A stretch of 64,000 nt of DNA from assembly GCA_963662175.1 (NCBI GenBank), contig OY759219.1, positions 25,028,908-25,092,907 of the forward strand. The letters run 5' to 3'. The position numbers and the translations under genes are program-made. Position 1 is the first letter of the stretch; each line of letters starts with the position of its first letter. The stretch comes from Aradus depressus (lineage: Eukaryota; Arthropoda; Insecta; Hemiptera; Aradidae). The notes beneath the pieces are model-generated. The model did no database searches. It saw nothing but the letters and a program-made list of their open reading frames with translations, and had not been told where the DNA came from. Shown here one piece after another: positions 52,336 to 62,815 of the stretch.

Positions 52336-53068
52336 TTGTACATTATTTTATCATTCGTCATTGTCATAAGATTTACTTATGGTTTTATTTTTATCGATTG
52401 TATGGACAATAATTGAAAAAATATATGTCTATCAGAAATGATTGAAAAGGCAATCGGCAGATTTGACACCGAATTAATATAAGGTGTATAAAAATAAAAT
52501 AAATCCATATAAAATTGCTAATATTAATAAATACTAAGCTTTTAATTATAATTATTTTTATTAATAATAATAATAAAATAATAAGGGTTGGTATCAACTA
52601 TAAAAATAATAATAATTAATATCCTATATAATTACAGATAAATAAACATTTCATTGTGACGGAAGACAAATATATTCGAGGAATGGCTACCTCAACTGTA
52701 CCATGCCTGTCATACATAATACATATATATCTATAAGACAAAAAAAAAGCAACAGCCTCCATTAGTATTTAAAAGTGATTAACTTAAAATTAATTGTAAC
52801 AAGTTAACTGACTTGAAACTGAATAAAAACAAGGCATCAGTGTGGGAAAAAGAAAGTGCATCCATCTCAATGCAATAGGTCTCAGATTGCACCCTGGACT
52901 AGAAAGCTGCACTCATAGTTGCATAAATAAAAAGAATAGAAAAAAATAAATAAAAATAAAATTAAAAAAAAAAAAATAAATAAAAAAAAAAAGTGCAAAG
53001 AAGATGACAGCGTTTAAAATGCAAGTGTCTTGGGAACGAAGGTGCTCGTAAAGTTTAAACGATTATTA
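52336..53068. other. AT-rich DNA, nothing recognised
   Basis: A-rich 52930-52995. No gene. Confidence 0.4.
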
Positions 53069-53158
53069 AAATTAAAACAGTGTATTTATACACTAATCTT
53101 TGGAGCCCCGTTTAAATTAAAACAGTGTATTTATACACTAATCTTTGGAGCCCCGTTT
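53069..53158 (+). repeat. Perfect 45-bp tandem duplication
   Basis: Two identical 45-bp units (53069-53113, 53114-53158) each containing the palindrome GTGTATTTATACAC and CTTTGGAGCCCCGTTT. A 10-base third start follows. Confidence 0.9.
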
Positions 53159-53694
53159 AAATTAAAACTTCTTGAATAGGGAGTAAATATTAAATGACGA
53201 TACACAATTTTAATTGTTTCTTTTATTGGTTTATGGATGGGAAACATTTTTCTTTATTATTTTTTATTTCTATTTTATTACTTATATCTTTTTTTTTTTT
53301 TTTTTTTTTTTTTCTATCCCATATTGCCTGTCCTATGGGGGACTCTTGTATAGATTTCTTTTGTTCAGCTATTTAAAATGGTGATGACCAATTATTCTCA
53401 AAGAGATTGTGTGAAAGTCCAGTTCGTTAAGCCCTGCAAAACAATTTTTTCCTTTTAATTAACTGTAAAAAAAAAAAAAATTGTAAATATTGAAGACTAA
53501 TTTGATGTAATAACAATTAGAAATGTTTTACCGAGGAGTTTAATGCTAATAAAAAAAATATATATATGGAATGTAATATGTTTTATAATATGCAGATAAA
53601 TACAGTATAAGTACGAAGGATTCCAATAGTTCCCGCTCTCCCTGTCACAATAATTTACCGTTTAAATAATTACAATAGTTGAAACTGGTCATAA
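53159..53694. other. AT-rich DNA with poly-T
   Basis: A T run of more than 20 is near 53290-53313. No gene recognised. Confidence 0.4.
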
Positions 53695-53865
53695 TATATT
53701 TTGTGTTGTACATTCATTACATCGACAATTATTTGGCTTTTTGTGTTAAGCCCTTCCTCCAATTCATTTCTCTTTTCATTCGGCCGATTTCACTGAAATA
53801 GGGATTTTAATTAAAATAAGAATGTCGTGTCACTACATTCATTATATCTTAGTTGAACATGACGA
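53695..53865 (+). mobile_element. Family R unit fragment
   Basis: ACATTCATTACATCGACAAT, TTCATTCGGCCGATTTCACT and GTGTCACTACATTCATTA. Confidence 0.5.
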
Positions 53866-53894
53866 TAGTGTAATGCCAAAACTGGTAGCTTATG

Positions 53895-54120
53895 TATAAA
53901 TTATTTCTCTACTAAATTCAGATGTTTCTGTGGTTGATGTTTAGCGGTGTCAGTATATCATGGTATATGCGTCGGAGTGCAAAAACCATAGTTTCTGTTT
54001 TGTTCGCGTTTAGCCTCAGCCTCCATCTGTTAAATCAATTTGCCAGGACATTCAGACCCTCTTGAAGAGTGCGCACGGCCCTATGAAGATCACAGTCCTG
54101 AGCTATGACGAGCGTGTCAA
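53895..54120 (-). pseudogene. Jockey-like LINE reverse transcriptase fragment
   Basis: The minus-strand frame reads DTLVIAQDCDLHRAVRTLQE, GLNVLAN, TGA, then FNRWRLRLNANKTETMVFAL and RRIYHDILTPLNINHRNI. ADDT-----------L-----L--W---W-L--NA-KTE---F is the post-catalytic region of Jockey-clade reverse transcriptases. The TGA replaces the conserved Trp. The catalytic FADD box sits just outside. Confidence 0.82.
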
Positions 54121-54174
54121 AAATTCAGATAAGATATAATAATTTATATCTAAAGTGAGTGAATTGTTTTTTAA

Positions 54175-54808
54175 TCCTTACTGTACACTCCTTACTGTAC
54201 ACTCCTCACTGTACACTTCTTATTGTGCACTCCTTACTGTACACTCCATACTGTACACTCCTTACTGTACACTCCATACTGAACACTCCTTACTGTACAA
54301 TCCTTTCTGTACACTCCTCATTGTACACTCCATACTATACACTCCTCACTGTACACTCCGTAATGTACACTCCTTACTGTACATTCCTCACTGTACACTC
54401 CTTATTGTACACTCCTTACTGTACAATCCTTACTTTACACTCCTTATTGTACACTCCTTACTGTACACTCCTTACTGTACACTCCTTACTGTACAATCCT
54501 TTCTGTACACTCCTTACTATACACTCCTCACTGTACACTCCTTACTGTACACTCCATACTGTACACTCCTTACTGTACACTCCATACTGAACACTCCTTA
54601 CTGTACAATCCTTTCTGTACACTCCTCATTGTACACTCCTTACTGTACACTCCTCACCGTACACTCCGTACTGTACACTCCTTATTGTACACTCCTTACT
54701 GTACACTCCTCACTGTACACTCCGTACTGTACACTCCTTATTGTACACTCCGTACTGTACACTCCTTACTGTACACTCCTTACTATACAATCCTTACTGT
54801 ACACTCAT
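54175..54808 (+). repeat. 14-bp minisatellite, about 45 copies
   Basis: The unit is TTACTGTACACTCC with point variants (CATACTG, CTCACTG, TTATTG). Because 14 is not a multiple of three and the unit lacks plus-strand stops, every plus frame encodes the same 14-residue period (LLYTPYCTLLTVHS). The 221- and 143-codon open frames here are artefacts of this. Confidence 0.95.
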
Positions 54809-54939
54809 GGGGATCTCTAAATTGAAATTCCCACCCCTTTCCTTACCAGTTATATAAGAATTGTTCACACTCAGCAAATTAACTTAGTTTATATCTTAAC
54901 CTGCGATGGTGTTGTGGAGTAGACAATATATCAGAAAAT

Positions 54940-55400
54940 TCGTCGGTAAATCACCGACTATATACTTCCCCAACAGCAATTCCTCACTTGCGTTTCCCCT
55001 CCTTCTCCGTCAATACATTCATCGATTATTGGGATTTTTAACTAAAGCCCCCCTTTAATCCCCCCTCCCCTTTGGCTGAATCCGCTGAAAATTAAAAGGT
55101 GTCTTCCTTTTAGAGCTTTGAATGTACATACGACATTTCGTTTCAAGACATTCATTAAAACGGGAGTTATTAGAGTTTTTGTGTTAACCCTCCTCCCTAA
55201 TGCCGACCGATTTGGCCGAAAATCAATATCGTCCTCAGAGGGTTTTGAGTACGCAGATAAAATTTCGTGTTGATACATTTATTCTATAGGGAATGATCGT
55301 GATCACAAAAATCAAAATTTGAAATTCCGTTCAAAATTCATTGAATTTTTGACCGATTACCTAACTTCTTTATACTTCGTATTGCTGGGGAAGTAAAAAA
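54940..55400 (+). mobile_element. Family R element with both ends
   Basis: Left end ATACTTCCCCAACAGCAAT and right end ATTGCTGGGGAAGTA form a 15-bp inverted pair, the clearest terminal repeat of the family in this window. Three internal units are visible. Flanks TGTGGAGTAGACAATAT and GAAGTTTGATTCATTTATT are family K sequence, so it appears inserted into a family K copy. Confidence 0.68.
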
Positions 55401-55744
55401 GAAGTTTGATTCATTTATTATACATTTCCACAATATGTCTGCAATTTTCAACTTAGAAACAGTTCCTTTAAACCGAACCACTTTTGACTTATATGCATGT
55501 GTAACATGATCTATTTCCTCATCTAAGAGTTTTGAGTTTGATAATACTATTAGAGTTGTCAAAGAAATAACTTTGAAGCGAATTATTTTCTTATAAAATA
55601 GGTTAGTTATATGTAGTTCTAGATATGACGTCTAACTTTCATCATATTTAGCATAATAAGTCCAACTATACTAAGTTCCTTGTAAGAACACAGAAGTTAT
55701 TCCAGTTATTGGATTAGGTTATGTTTTGTATATGGGTCATGCCC
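55401..55744. other. Family K flank and SINE-A tail scrap
   Basis: 55401-55450 continues family K. 55711-55748 is a reversed SINE-A 3' scrap (GATTAGGTTATGTTTTG, GGGTCATGCCCGG). Confidence 0.45.
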
Positions 55745-55985
55745 GGACATTGATCACCGGCAATACTTCCGACGAATTAATCAATTAACTTTTCATTATC
55801 CCTTCAAAACCAGGTAGTTTGCACAAATATTCAACGGTTGACTTACATAAGAATTCCTAAATCCTCTTACTAAATTTTGTGTCGATAAATTCATTACATC
55901 CTTATAAGGGTTTTTGAATTGAGCCACTTCCCCAGAACCCCCCCTTCTCTTCAGCCGATATCGCTGTTTGACTGGTTATGTGTTT
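55745..55985 (+). mobile_element. Family R left half
   Basis: ATCACCGGCAATACTTCC, GACGAATTAATCAATTAAC and TTTGTGTCGATAAATTCATT. Confidence 0.55.
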
Positions 55986-56345
55986 ATATGTGATAGTAAG
56001 ATGTTGTGGGACGAGATTTCTAATAGAAATAAAAGACGTTGTCTTCCCACTGTTTTATTTTATACCAGAACCGGTTTTCGACGCAACAGCATCATCATCA
56101 GTGGTTCATCCCACCCACACAGCATAGCGGTTGGAAGATAACTGTCTAATTTATGATCTTGTTTGTCCTGCCTTGTGTTAGTTCAGCAGTACTCTCTGTT
56201 TACTTCACTTGATAATGCCGTAACAGGCGAAACTATAGTCGTGTAATTTTGACCAATATAGTGAAAATATTGACAAGTAGTGTTTGGAGTTTATAATCCT
56301 TTACTATGTGTATATTCCTTTATCCTGTTCATTATGAATTTTCAC
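55986..56345 (-). repeat. Hammerhead-like foldback family fragment
   Basis: On the minus strand CTGATGA (56101-56095), a GATGC-TGTT-GCGTC stem, then GAAA (56079-56076) and ACCGGTTCTGGTA. On the plus strand, TTGATAA at 56209, a GCC-GTAACA-GGC stem and GAAA at 56229-56232 form a second, weaker match. Confidence 0.45.
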
Positions 56346-56484
56346 AAAGTAGACCTGGAATCAGTTCAATAGGTACTCAAAGTTATAGCGCCTCAACGAA
56401 TGAAAACTAAATTTCCGTAGGAAATATTTCAAAATAATTCTCAAATTGTTTCGCATAACAACGAATTATAAAATATTTTTTTTA
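56346..56484. mobile_element. Family H body fragment
   Basis: GGAATCAGTTCAATAGGTAC, AAAGTTATAGCGCC and AACGAATTATAAAAT match the family H interior. Confidence 0.4.
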
Positions 56485-56490
56485 ATTAAT

Positions 56491-56794
56491 AGTAATGGTA
56501 GCTCAGTGTTTGCCTACTGTGCTCCAAATCGCGGGTTCGAAACCCGGCCGAGGTTATTTTATCTTGGAGGTATAAAGAACTTAAGCATACCGTCCTTCGG
56601 ATGGGACTTTAAGTGAAGGTCTCGAGCCAGTACGATGTCGGGTACTCGTTAAAGACGCCTGCCGTCGATGAATGAAAATTTAGGGTAGGCAAAATTTAGG
56701 ACTCTCATAGTAGAGTTGGGCCCATGTCAACCAGTGATGAAAGAGCTCTCTGGTAGTAGGCGAAATGACTACATAGTTAAAGGCCGGGCATGAT
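56491..56794 (+). mobile_element. SINE-A, decayed
   Basis: Head without its first bases (AATGGTAGCTCAGTG), intact B box GGTTCGAAACCC, body with CCGTCCTTCGGATGGGAC, ending AAAGGCCGGGCATGATT. Confidence 0.88.
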
Positions 56795-56888
56795 TGTTCT
56801 ATAGAAAAATTCTTTGTTGATCCGAACTCCTCATATTTTCTTAATAATCATTTTACGGGCAATGCACATTAAACATAATTAAAGTGTA

Positions 56889-57116
56889 CCGTCCTTCGGA
56901 TGGGACGTTAAGCGATGGTCCCGAGCCTGTACGATGTCAGGTACTCGTTAAAGATCCCTACCCTATGTGAATAAAAATTAGGGTAGGCAAAATTTAGGAC
57001 TCCCACAGTAGAGTCGGGCTCATGTCCACCAGAGTGACGAAAGAGCGCTCTGGTAGTAGGCGATATGACCTCGTAGTTAAAGCCCGGGCATGAGTCATAA
57101 AATCTAAACCTAAACC
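56889..57116 (+). mobile_element. SINE-A, 5'-truncated, with perfect target duplication
   Basis: Starts inside the body at CCGTCCTTCGGATGGGACG and ends in a CTAAACCTAAACC tail. TAATTAAAGTGTA is duplicated at 56876-56888 and 57117-57129. The truncation therefore occurred during insertion. Confidence 0.92.
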
Positions 57117-57129
57117 TAATTAAAGTGTA

Positions 57130-57334
57130 AATAATAATTGACTTAAGTTATTATGAACGTTACTGTATTTATTTTCCATTGTTTTTCCAACACAGGCAAT
57201 TTCATAATAAATGGGAGGAAAATGTTGTTTATAACGGAAAATTATGTGTTAACAGTTACCCATCAGAAAAAGTCAAAAAGACAAAAAAAATAAAGTGGTA
57301 AGAAAAAAGCATGTAAAAAACGAAAACACCGTCT
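57130..57334. other. AT-rich spacer
   Basis: Nothing recognised. Confidence 0.35.
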
Positions 57335-57520
57335 ATGTACCTCCCCAGCAAGAATTAATCAATTAAGTTTATTAAGGATAGAACGATTAATTTTTTTTTT
57401 AATTTTTGGATTCTGTGTGTTGATAAACATGAAATTCTGGTGAAAATTCAAAATCGAATTTCAGACCGGTGACATAACTTCCTCAATGGTTCGTATAACT
57501 GAGGAAATAAAAAAAATATT
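57335..57520 (+). mobile_element. Family R with large internal deletion
   Basis: Left end (GTACCTCCCCAGCAAGAATT, AATCAATTAAG) joins right end (CATGAAATTCTGGTGAAAAT, CATAACTTCCTCAATGG) with only about 60 bases between. Confidence 0.55.
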
Positions 57521-57954
57521 TAAAAAATGGCCGGTCCTGTAACTCGAGCAAGATATTTGCTACCAATATTTTTTCCCCCTAATTCTCTAGCAAAGGGAGA
57601 CATACATAGGGTAAGGTAAAATTAACATATGGGAAGGTAGGGAGAACCTTTGGCTATTTTTTCAGTTTGAGGGATATTTTTTGCAAGGTAACTATTTTTT
57701 AATTGTAGATTGTGAGGGGTCAGATAAAGAAACGTTGAGGCTGACCGAGATACTTGTGTGTATGACCCCATGGGGGAAAAAATACGGGGAAAAAACAGTG
57801 TGGGAATGGTGACGCTGAAAAAAAAAAAACAGTTGAAAAACGCAACATATAAGAAAAAACGAGAAGATTGAAAAAAAAAAAAAAAACGTTATGTCTCCCC
57901 TCCTCAAAAATCTGATCGAAGAAAATTGTTCTTAAAAATCTGAAAAAAAAAAAT
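57521..57954. other. Unassigned A-rich DNA
   Basis: Several A runs 57820-57890. The minus-strand open frames here are phenylalanine-rich translations of A runs. Confidence 0.4.
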
Positions 57955-58330
57955 GTCGTCGGCGACATGTTCTCAGCGCAAATTAATGAAATTATTAGAT
58001 GTCTTATTACTCAGGGACTTCGGAATACTCATACTAAATTTCATGTCGATACATTCAATACATCGGCAGTTATTGTTTGTTTTTTGTTCATTCCCCCCCC
58101 CCCCCCCCCTCATGACCGATTTGGCTGAAATTCAGTTGTTGTCCTTGTGGAATTCTAGATACACATATAAAATTTCATTAATAGCTGTTCGAAGTATAAC
58201 TGCGGTAGTAAAATTCTGTCTATGTGTCTGAGAACACGATAACTCCCGATAGAATGAATGTATTGACAACAAATATTATAGGTGCGTCCAAAACGCCATA
58301 ATGACGAGACCGCAATAATAAAATATTCTT
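57955..58330. mobile_element. Family R, two partial copies in opposite senses
   Basis: A forward unit (TTTCATGTCGATACATTCAA, poly-C 58095-58110) meets a reversed one (GATAACTCCCGATAGAATGA) near 58215. Confidence 0.5.
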
Positions 58331-58794
58331 GTATCTTCACTCTTCACAACATAAAAAGAAATCTCAGGTCATGTAATGTACAAAAACTAAATTTTTGTGA
58401 TATGACGTTGGAAGAGAGCTACAGCAGCGCTGACCCTCGGCAGAAACCGTCCCTTCCCCCTACTCTATCCCCTCCACCTTCCCTCTAAAGAAACTAAGTA
58501 CCTAATTTTTCTAATTTAAACGTTTTTTTCTCCGATATTTCGACAAATAAATGTTTCCAGATCATGTCCGTTTACTTCCATATAATATATAGACCTTGTT
58601 CCGACAGCTACGTGCTCGGGCTCTCGAACAGACATTCCAATCATTTGCGAATATCAATCAAAAGTCAGTTCTGAATCATTCTGTACGTCAATGTGTGTTG
58701 TCAGTCTTTATGTCTGTCAGCCTTGAGAACTTACCAAGCGTAATATTACGCTCCATATTTTGTTATTTTAGTTTTTTTTTACTTTAATATAAGT
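58331..58794. other. Unassigned DNA
   Basis: No feature recognised. Confidence 0.35.
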
Positions 58795-58809
58795 TATTTA
58801 TTAATTAGA

Positions 58810-59153
58810 GGGTGCCGGTAGCTCAGTGGTATGCGTGCTTGACTTCTGAGCTCAACGTCGTGGGTTCGTAACCCGACCGAGGCCCTTAGTTTATTTTATC
58901 TGGGAGGTAAAATAAACTTAAGCACGCCGTCCTTCGGATGGGACGTTAAGCGATGGTCCCGAGCCTGTACGATGTCAGGTACTCGTTAAAGACCCCTACC
59001 CTAGGTGAATAAAAATTTAGGGTAGGCAAAATTTAGGACTCCCATAGTAGAGTCGGGCTCATGTCCACCAGAGTGACGAAAGAGCGCTCTGGTAGTAGGC
59101 GATATGACCTCGTTGTTAAAGCCCGGGCATGCTTCATAAAACCTAACCTAACC
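58810..59153 (+). mobile_element. SINE-A, full length, young
   Basis: Head with A box TAGCTCAGTGG and B box GGTTCGTAACCC, full body, tail CCTAACCTAACC. The perfect 15-bp duplication TATTTATTAATTAGA lies at 58795-58809 and 59154-59168. Nearly identical to the next copy. Confidence 0.95.
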
Positions 59154-59189
59154 TATTTATTAATTAGACACCATTCAAATATCCAATGA

Positions 59190-59534
59190 GGGCGCCGGTA
59201 GCTCAGTGGTATGCGTGCTTGACTTCTGAGCTCAAGGTCGTGGGTTCGTAGCCCGACCGAGGCCCTTAGTTTATTTTATCTGGGAGGTAAAATAAACTTA
59301 AGCACGCCGTCCTTCGGATGGGACGTTAAGCGATGGTCCCGAGCCTGTACGATGTCAGGTACTCGTTAAAGACCCCTACCCTAGATGAATAAAAATTTAG
59401 GGTAGGCAAAATTTAGGACTCCCACAGTAGAGTCGGGCTCATGTCCACCAGAGTGACGAAAGAGCGCTCTGGTAGTAGGCGATATGACCTCGTAGTTAAA
59501 GCCCGGGCATGAGTCATAAAACCTAACCTAACCT
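59190..59534 (+). mobile_element. SINE-A, full length, young
   Basis: Full element in the same direction, only 36 bases after the previous one. Duplication AAATATCCAATGA at 59177-59189 and 59535-59547. It differs from the previous copy at only a handful of sites and serves as a consensus. Confidence 0.95.
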
Positions 59535-59547
59535 AAATATCCAATGA

Positions 59548-59884
59548 TAACTTCTTTGTTTACATTTATATTTGTTTATCTTCATCAACTCAAATTTTAC
59601 ACACAAACTATTCTTGACAGACAAAATTGTGATATCAAATATCTCAGGTATTTTTCCATTACTTTATTTATATCATTTTATTCATCACACACAATTCAAA
59701 ACATCTGTAATAGCAATTATTTATCATAATTTATTCTTGTGGCATAACCATCAATGACATTTATAAAGTTTCTTACGTTCAATATCTTTATTTTTATTTC
59801 AAATTTAATTTCAATTATTCATTATAGTTTTTATTTACAATATAATCCAAGACAAGCAATTTTCACTACAAAATTTCCATCGGT
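59548..59884. other. AT-rich spacer
   Basis: Nothing recognised. Confidence 0.35.
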
Positions 59885-60070
59885 TATTAATATTAATGAT
59901 TAGTGGGGAAGCTTAACACAAAAACTCTAATAACTGCCGTTGTAATGATGTATCGACATGAAATTTCATACTTAAAATTAAACTCTCATAAGGACAATAC
60001 CTCAAAAACTTTAATAACTACCAATGTAATAATTTATGGACACAAAATTTAATCTGAGGATTTATAAGCC
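59885..60070 (-). mobile_element. Family R fragment, reversed
   Basis: AACACAAAAACTCTAATAAC, GATGTATCGACATGAAATTT and a second partial unit. Confidence 0.5.
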
Positions 60071-60093
60071 CCTATGTGACTAGTAACTAAATA

Positions 60094-60282
60094 TGGTGGC
60101 CGTGCGGGCTAGAGCGTAGGGCTTTAGTCGCATGGTCTCACCATGGTTTGCGGGTTCGAATCCCGTCCGGGAGTGAGTTTTATTTCGTAGATAGAACTCC
60201 CTCCCGGGGCAATGGATGTTTTAAATAATTATATATTACACATTGACATGGCTAATATGCACCGTACATAAAGCCAAAAAAG

Positions 60283-60309
<27 letters not shown>
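60094..60309 (+). mobile_element. SINE-B, copy 1
   Basis: tRNA-like head (TGGTGGCCGTGCGGGCTAGA, B box GGTTCGAATCC), body with a CCGGGAGTGAGTT / AACTCCCTCCCGG inverted repeat, and a poly-A tail of about 28. AACTAAATA flanks it at 60085-60093 and 60310-60318. The long variable region between boxes suggests descent from a class II tRNA (Ser/Leu type). Confidence 0.9.
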
Positions 60310-60313
<4 letters not shown>

Positions 60314-60343
60314 AAATAAAAAGATACAAATAATATTATAATA

Positions 60344-60559
60344 TTGGGGGCCATGGTGGCCGTGCGGGCTAGAGCGTAGGGCTTTGGTCGCATGGTCTCA
60401 CCATGGTTTGCGGGTTCGACTCCCGTCCGGGAGTGAGTTTTATTTCGTAGATAGAACTCCCTCCCGGGGCCATGGATGTCTTAAATAATTATATATAACA
60501 CATTGACATGGCTAATATGCACCGTACATAAAGCCAAAAGAAAAAAAAAAAAAAAAAAA
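60344..60559 (+). mobile_element. SINE-B, copy 2
   Basis: Nearly identical to copy 1 and in the same direction. B box GGTTCGACTCC. Perfect 12-bp duplication AATATTATAATA at 60332-60343 and 60560-60571. Poly-A tail. Confidence 0.92.
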
Positions 60560-60571
60560 AATATTATAATA

Positions 60572-61487
60572 AATAAATGTGCACATGCTCTTTAATTGAA
60601 ACAGATATAATTGTTTAAACTAACAATTAGAAAACAAAAACAATTCAAACTTATACAAAAATATATGACCTTTGAAAAGAGAAATGGTAAAATTGTAGTA
60701 GTCATAACAAAAAATAAATAAATACATCTTATAAGCAATAAATTAAATTAAACTTTTCTTAATTTACAAGCTTATAAGCTAAAAAAATAAAATTCTGCAT
60801 GTGCATTATCAAAATCTCCACAATTGATTCTGAGTCACTGTTTGGTCTATTTGTAAGATATTTGTGGAGAAATTTGGGAGAATTAATTAACTATTAACCC
60901 TCATTATTAATTATTAATTAACTGGTTTTTGAGGGGGAGCGAAAATTAATTGAATATTTGTATTTTCTTTTTTTTTTAAATTATTTAGTAGTAATATTAA
61001 TGTTTCGTGAGGAATCGCAAAGAGGATGCATTAACCACTTCGTCAGTTAACCGCCACCCCACTGGTCCCTGGATAACCAAGGTTCTAATGTATTTAGCCT
61101 GGGTCACCTGCTTTTAATTGAATCAAGTCCCCTTGGCTTCGTTCATTGTCCCCACCCTAAAGTCTTCATCAGTATTCACACTGTTATTTTTTTTTACTGT
61201 CCCCCTACCTGGGAGCCTCTATAAAAACTGTCATTTGTCTTGGGGTGGGGTACATAGAGACCCCTAAAGGGTTGGTCTGTTTTGTGCTTGCCTCACCCCA
61301 CAGGGCAAGTTTTCTCACCCCTCACCCTTCGCCCCTTAGCCATTGCCTATGACCAACTGAGAGGGTTGCTTGAAAAAAAAAAATTATAGCTCCGGTTCTG
61401 AAGGCAGTGTAACGTTCATTTTGAGATTTAACCATTTGAATAAATATTGCTACATGTAATAATAATATTTATTTATTGTATATAAAT
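60572..61487. other. Unassigned DNA
   Basis: AT-rich to 61010; 61030-61360 is more GC-rich with CCCCACC-type stretches and GGGGTGGGG. No frame or repeat recognised. Confidence 0.35.
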
Positions 61488-61665
61488 TGACTCATGCCCG
61501 GCTTTAACTAACAAAATATATCGTCTACTACCAGAGCACTCTATTGTCGATTTGGTAGACATGAGCCCGACAGTGAGAGTCTCAAATTTTGACTTCCAAA
61601 TTTAGTTAGCTATGATAAGTGTCTTTAATGTGTATCTGTCATCGTACTGGCTCGGAACCATTCGC
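61488..61665 (-). mobile_element. SINE-A, reversed, old
   Basis: GACTCATGCCCGGCTTTAAC and ACCAGAGCACTCTATTGTC, ending at GTACTGGCTCGGAACCATTC. The head half is missing and many sites have decayed. Confidence 0.78.
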
Positions 61666-61669
61666 AGAT

Positions 61670-61875
61670 CGCTCTGTCTGAAAAACATCCTGAAATGTAG
61701 TTTTTAAACAAATATTATTAGCCGATTGATTTATCGAAAACGGTTACTCATATCAAAAATTTGGTCATAGCAAATATTATTCTGACAAAAATTTCAATTG
61801 CTAATGTACCGTCAGATTTTAGATAGGACAAATACGACCAAAGTCAAAGCCCCAAAGAATGGAAACTTTTTTTTG
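61670..61875 (-). mobile_element. Family H body, reversed
   Basis: GATTTATCGAAAACGGTTAC, GATAGGACAAATACGACCAA and AAGCCCCAAAGAATGG. Confidence 0.5.
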
Positions 61876-62059
61876 TAGTTAGTTATTATGACTCATGCCC
61901 GGGCTTTAACTACTAGGTCATATCGCTTACTACCAGAGCGCTCTTTCGTCACTCTAGTGGGCATGAGCCTGTCTCTGCTACGGGAGTTCTAAATTCTGTC
62001 TACCTTTAATTTTTATTCACTTAGGGTAATTCACTAAGGGCCTCGGCCGGGTTTCGAAC
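61876..62059 (-). mobile_element. SINE-A, reversed, internally deleted
   Basis: TTATTATGACTCATGCCCGG to CACTTAGGG, then jumps to ACTAAGGGCCTCGGCCGGGT and stops at the B box (TTTCGAAC). Confidence 0.82.
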
Positions 62060-62815
62060 AAACATAATATATACTTGCTCACTACATTTGTTAGACACAA
62101 ACCTGGAGAGGTGGCATCTCAAATGGTAACAAATAAATTTAAAAAAAAAAAATTTAAAGAAAATCCATCTGCTTACAACAGAATTTAACGAGGCCATACT
62201 GTAATTGTCATTGAATGACATCTCGTGAGGACCACAATTGCATTCAAACTCATTCAATGATATGCAAACATAATACATAATACAGAATCATATATCATCC
62301 CTTAGTAGAGGAAATCATTAAACGCATATTAACGGATTAGTTTAGATTGCTACAACCGCTATATAAAAAAAAAATATTAAAAAAAAGTTACAAGGATAAA
62401 AAACACCCCTTTTGAATTAGCTGGTGATCAACGGCCTAAGGGTTCTTTTTTTTTATATCAGGGTGACAACATAATATTTTTTTGAAATTGTTTTTGTTTC
62501 TTAAATACCCAATTTTTTTTTTCTAATGTCAAATGTAAGCGTCTAACCAGTTTCATTGTCTACAATTTTTTATTTGTACACAACTTTTTGTTTCCCTGCT
62601 TCATATATCCTCCCTTCGCTCTATGTGTTATAATGCAGAACGAAAAAAAAATATATATATATCGTAGTCGTGAACGTTATAACTCAAAAAAAAAATATGA
62701 AAAATTGAGCATGTAGATCTATCCATCTGCGGGAGGCAACTGTTGAAACCCTCCGACATTGAGAAACAAATGTTTCCAGATTAGTTCATAGCATTCTTTT
62801 ACCTTTGGTATATCT
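62060..62815. other. Unassigned AT-rich DNA
   Basis: An 85-codon minus-strand frame (62021-62278) starts partly in the SINE and has a phenylalanine-rich run. It is not supported as a gene. CATTGAATGACA / TCATTCAATGA near 62211-62258 is a short inverted pair. Confidence 0.35.

Noticed and set aside
54155..54820. 221-codon open frame, the longest in the window
   Set aside because: It is a translation of a 14-bp minisatellite; all plus frames read the same period and there is no domain or splice context.
57692..57968. Phenylalanine-rich minus-strand frames
   Set aside because: They translate A runs; no signal of coding constraint.
58810..58890. tRNA gene
   Set aside because: The tRNA-like region has A and B boxes but is fused to a SINE body, flanked by target duplications and present in many copies.
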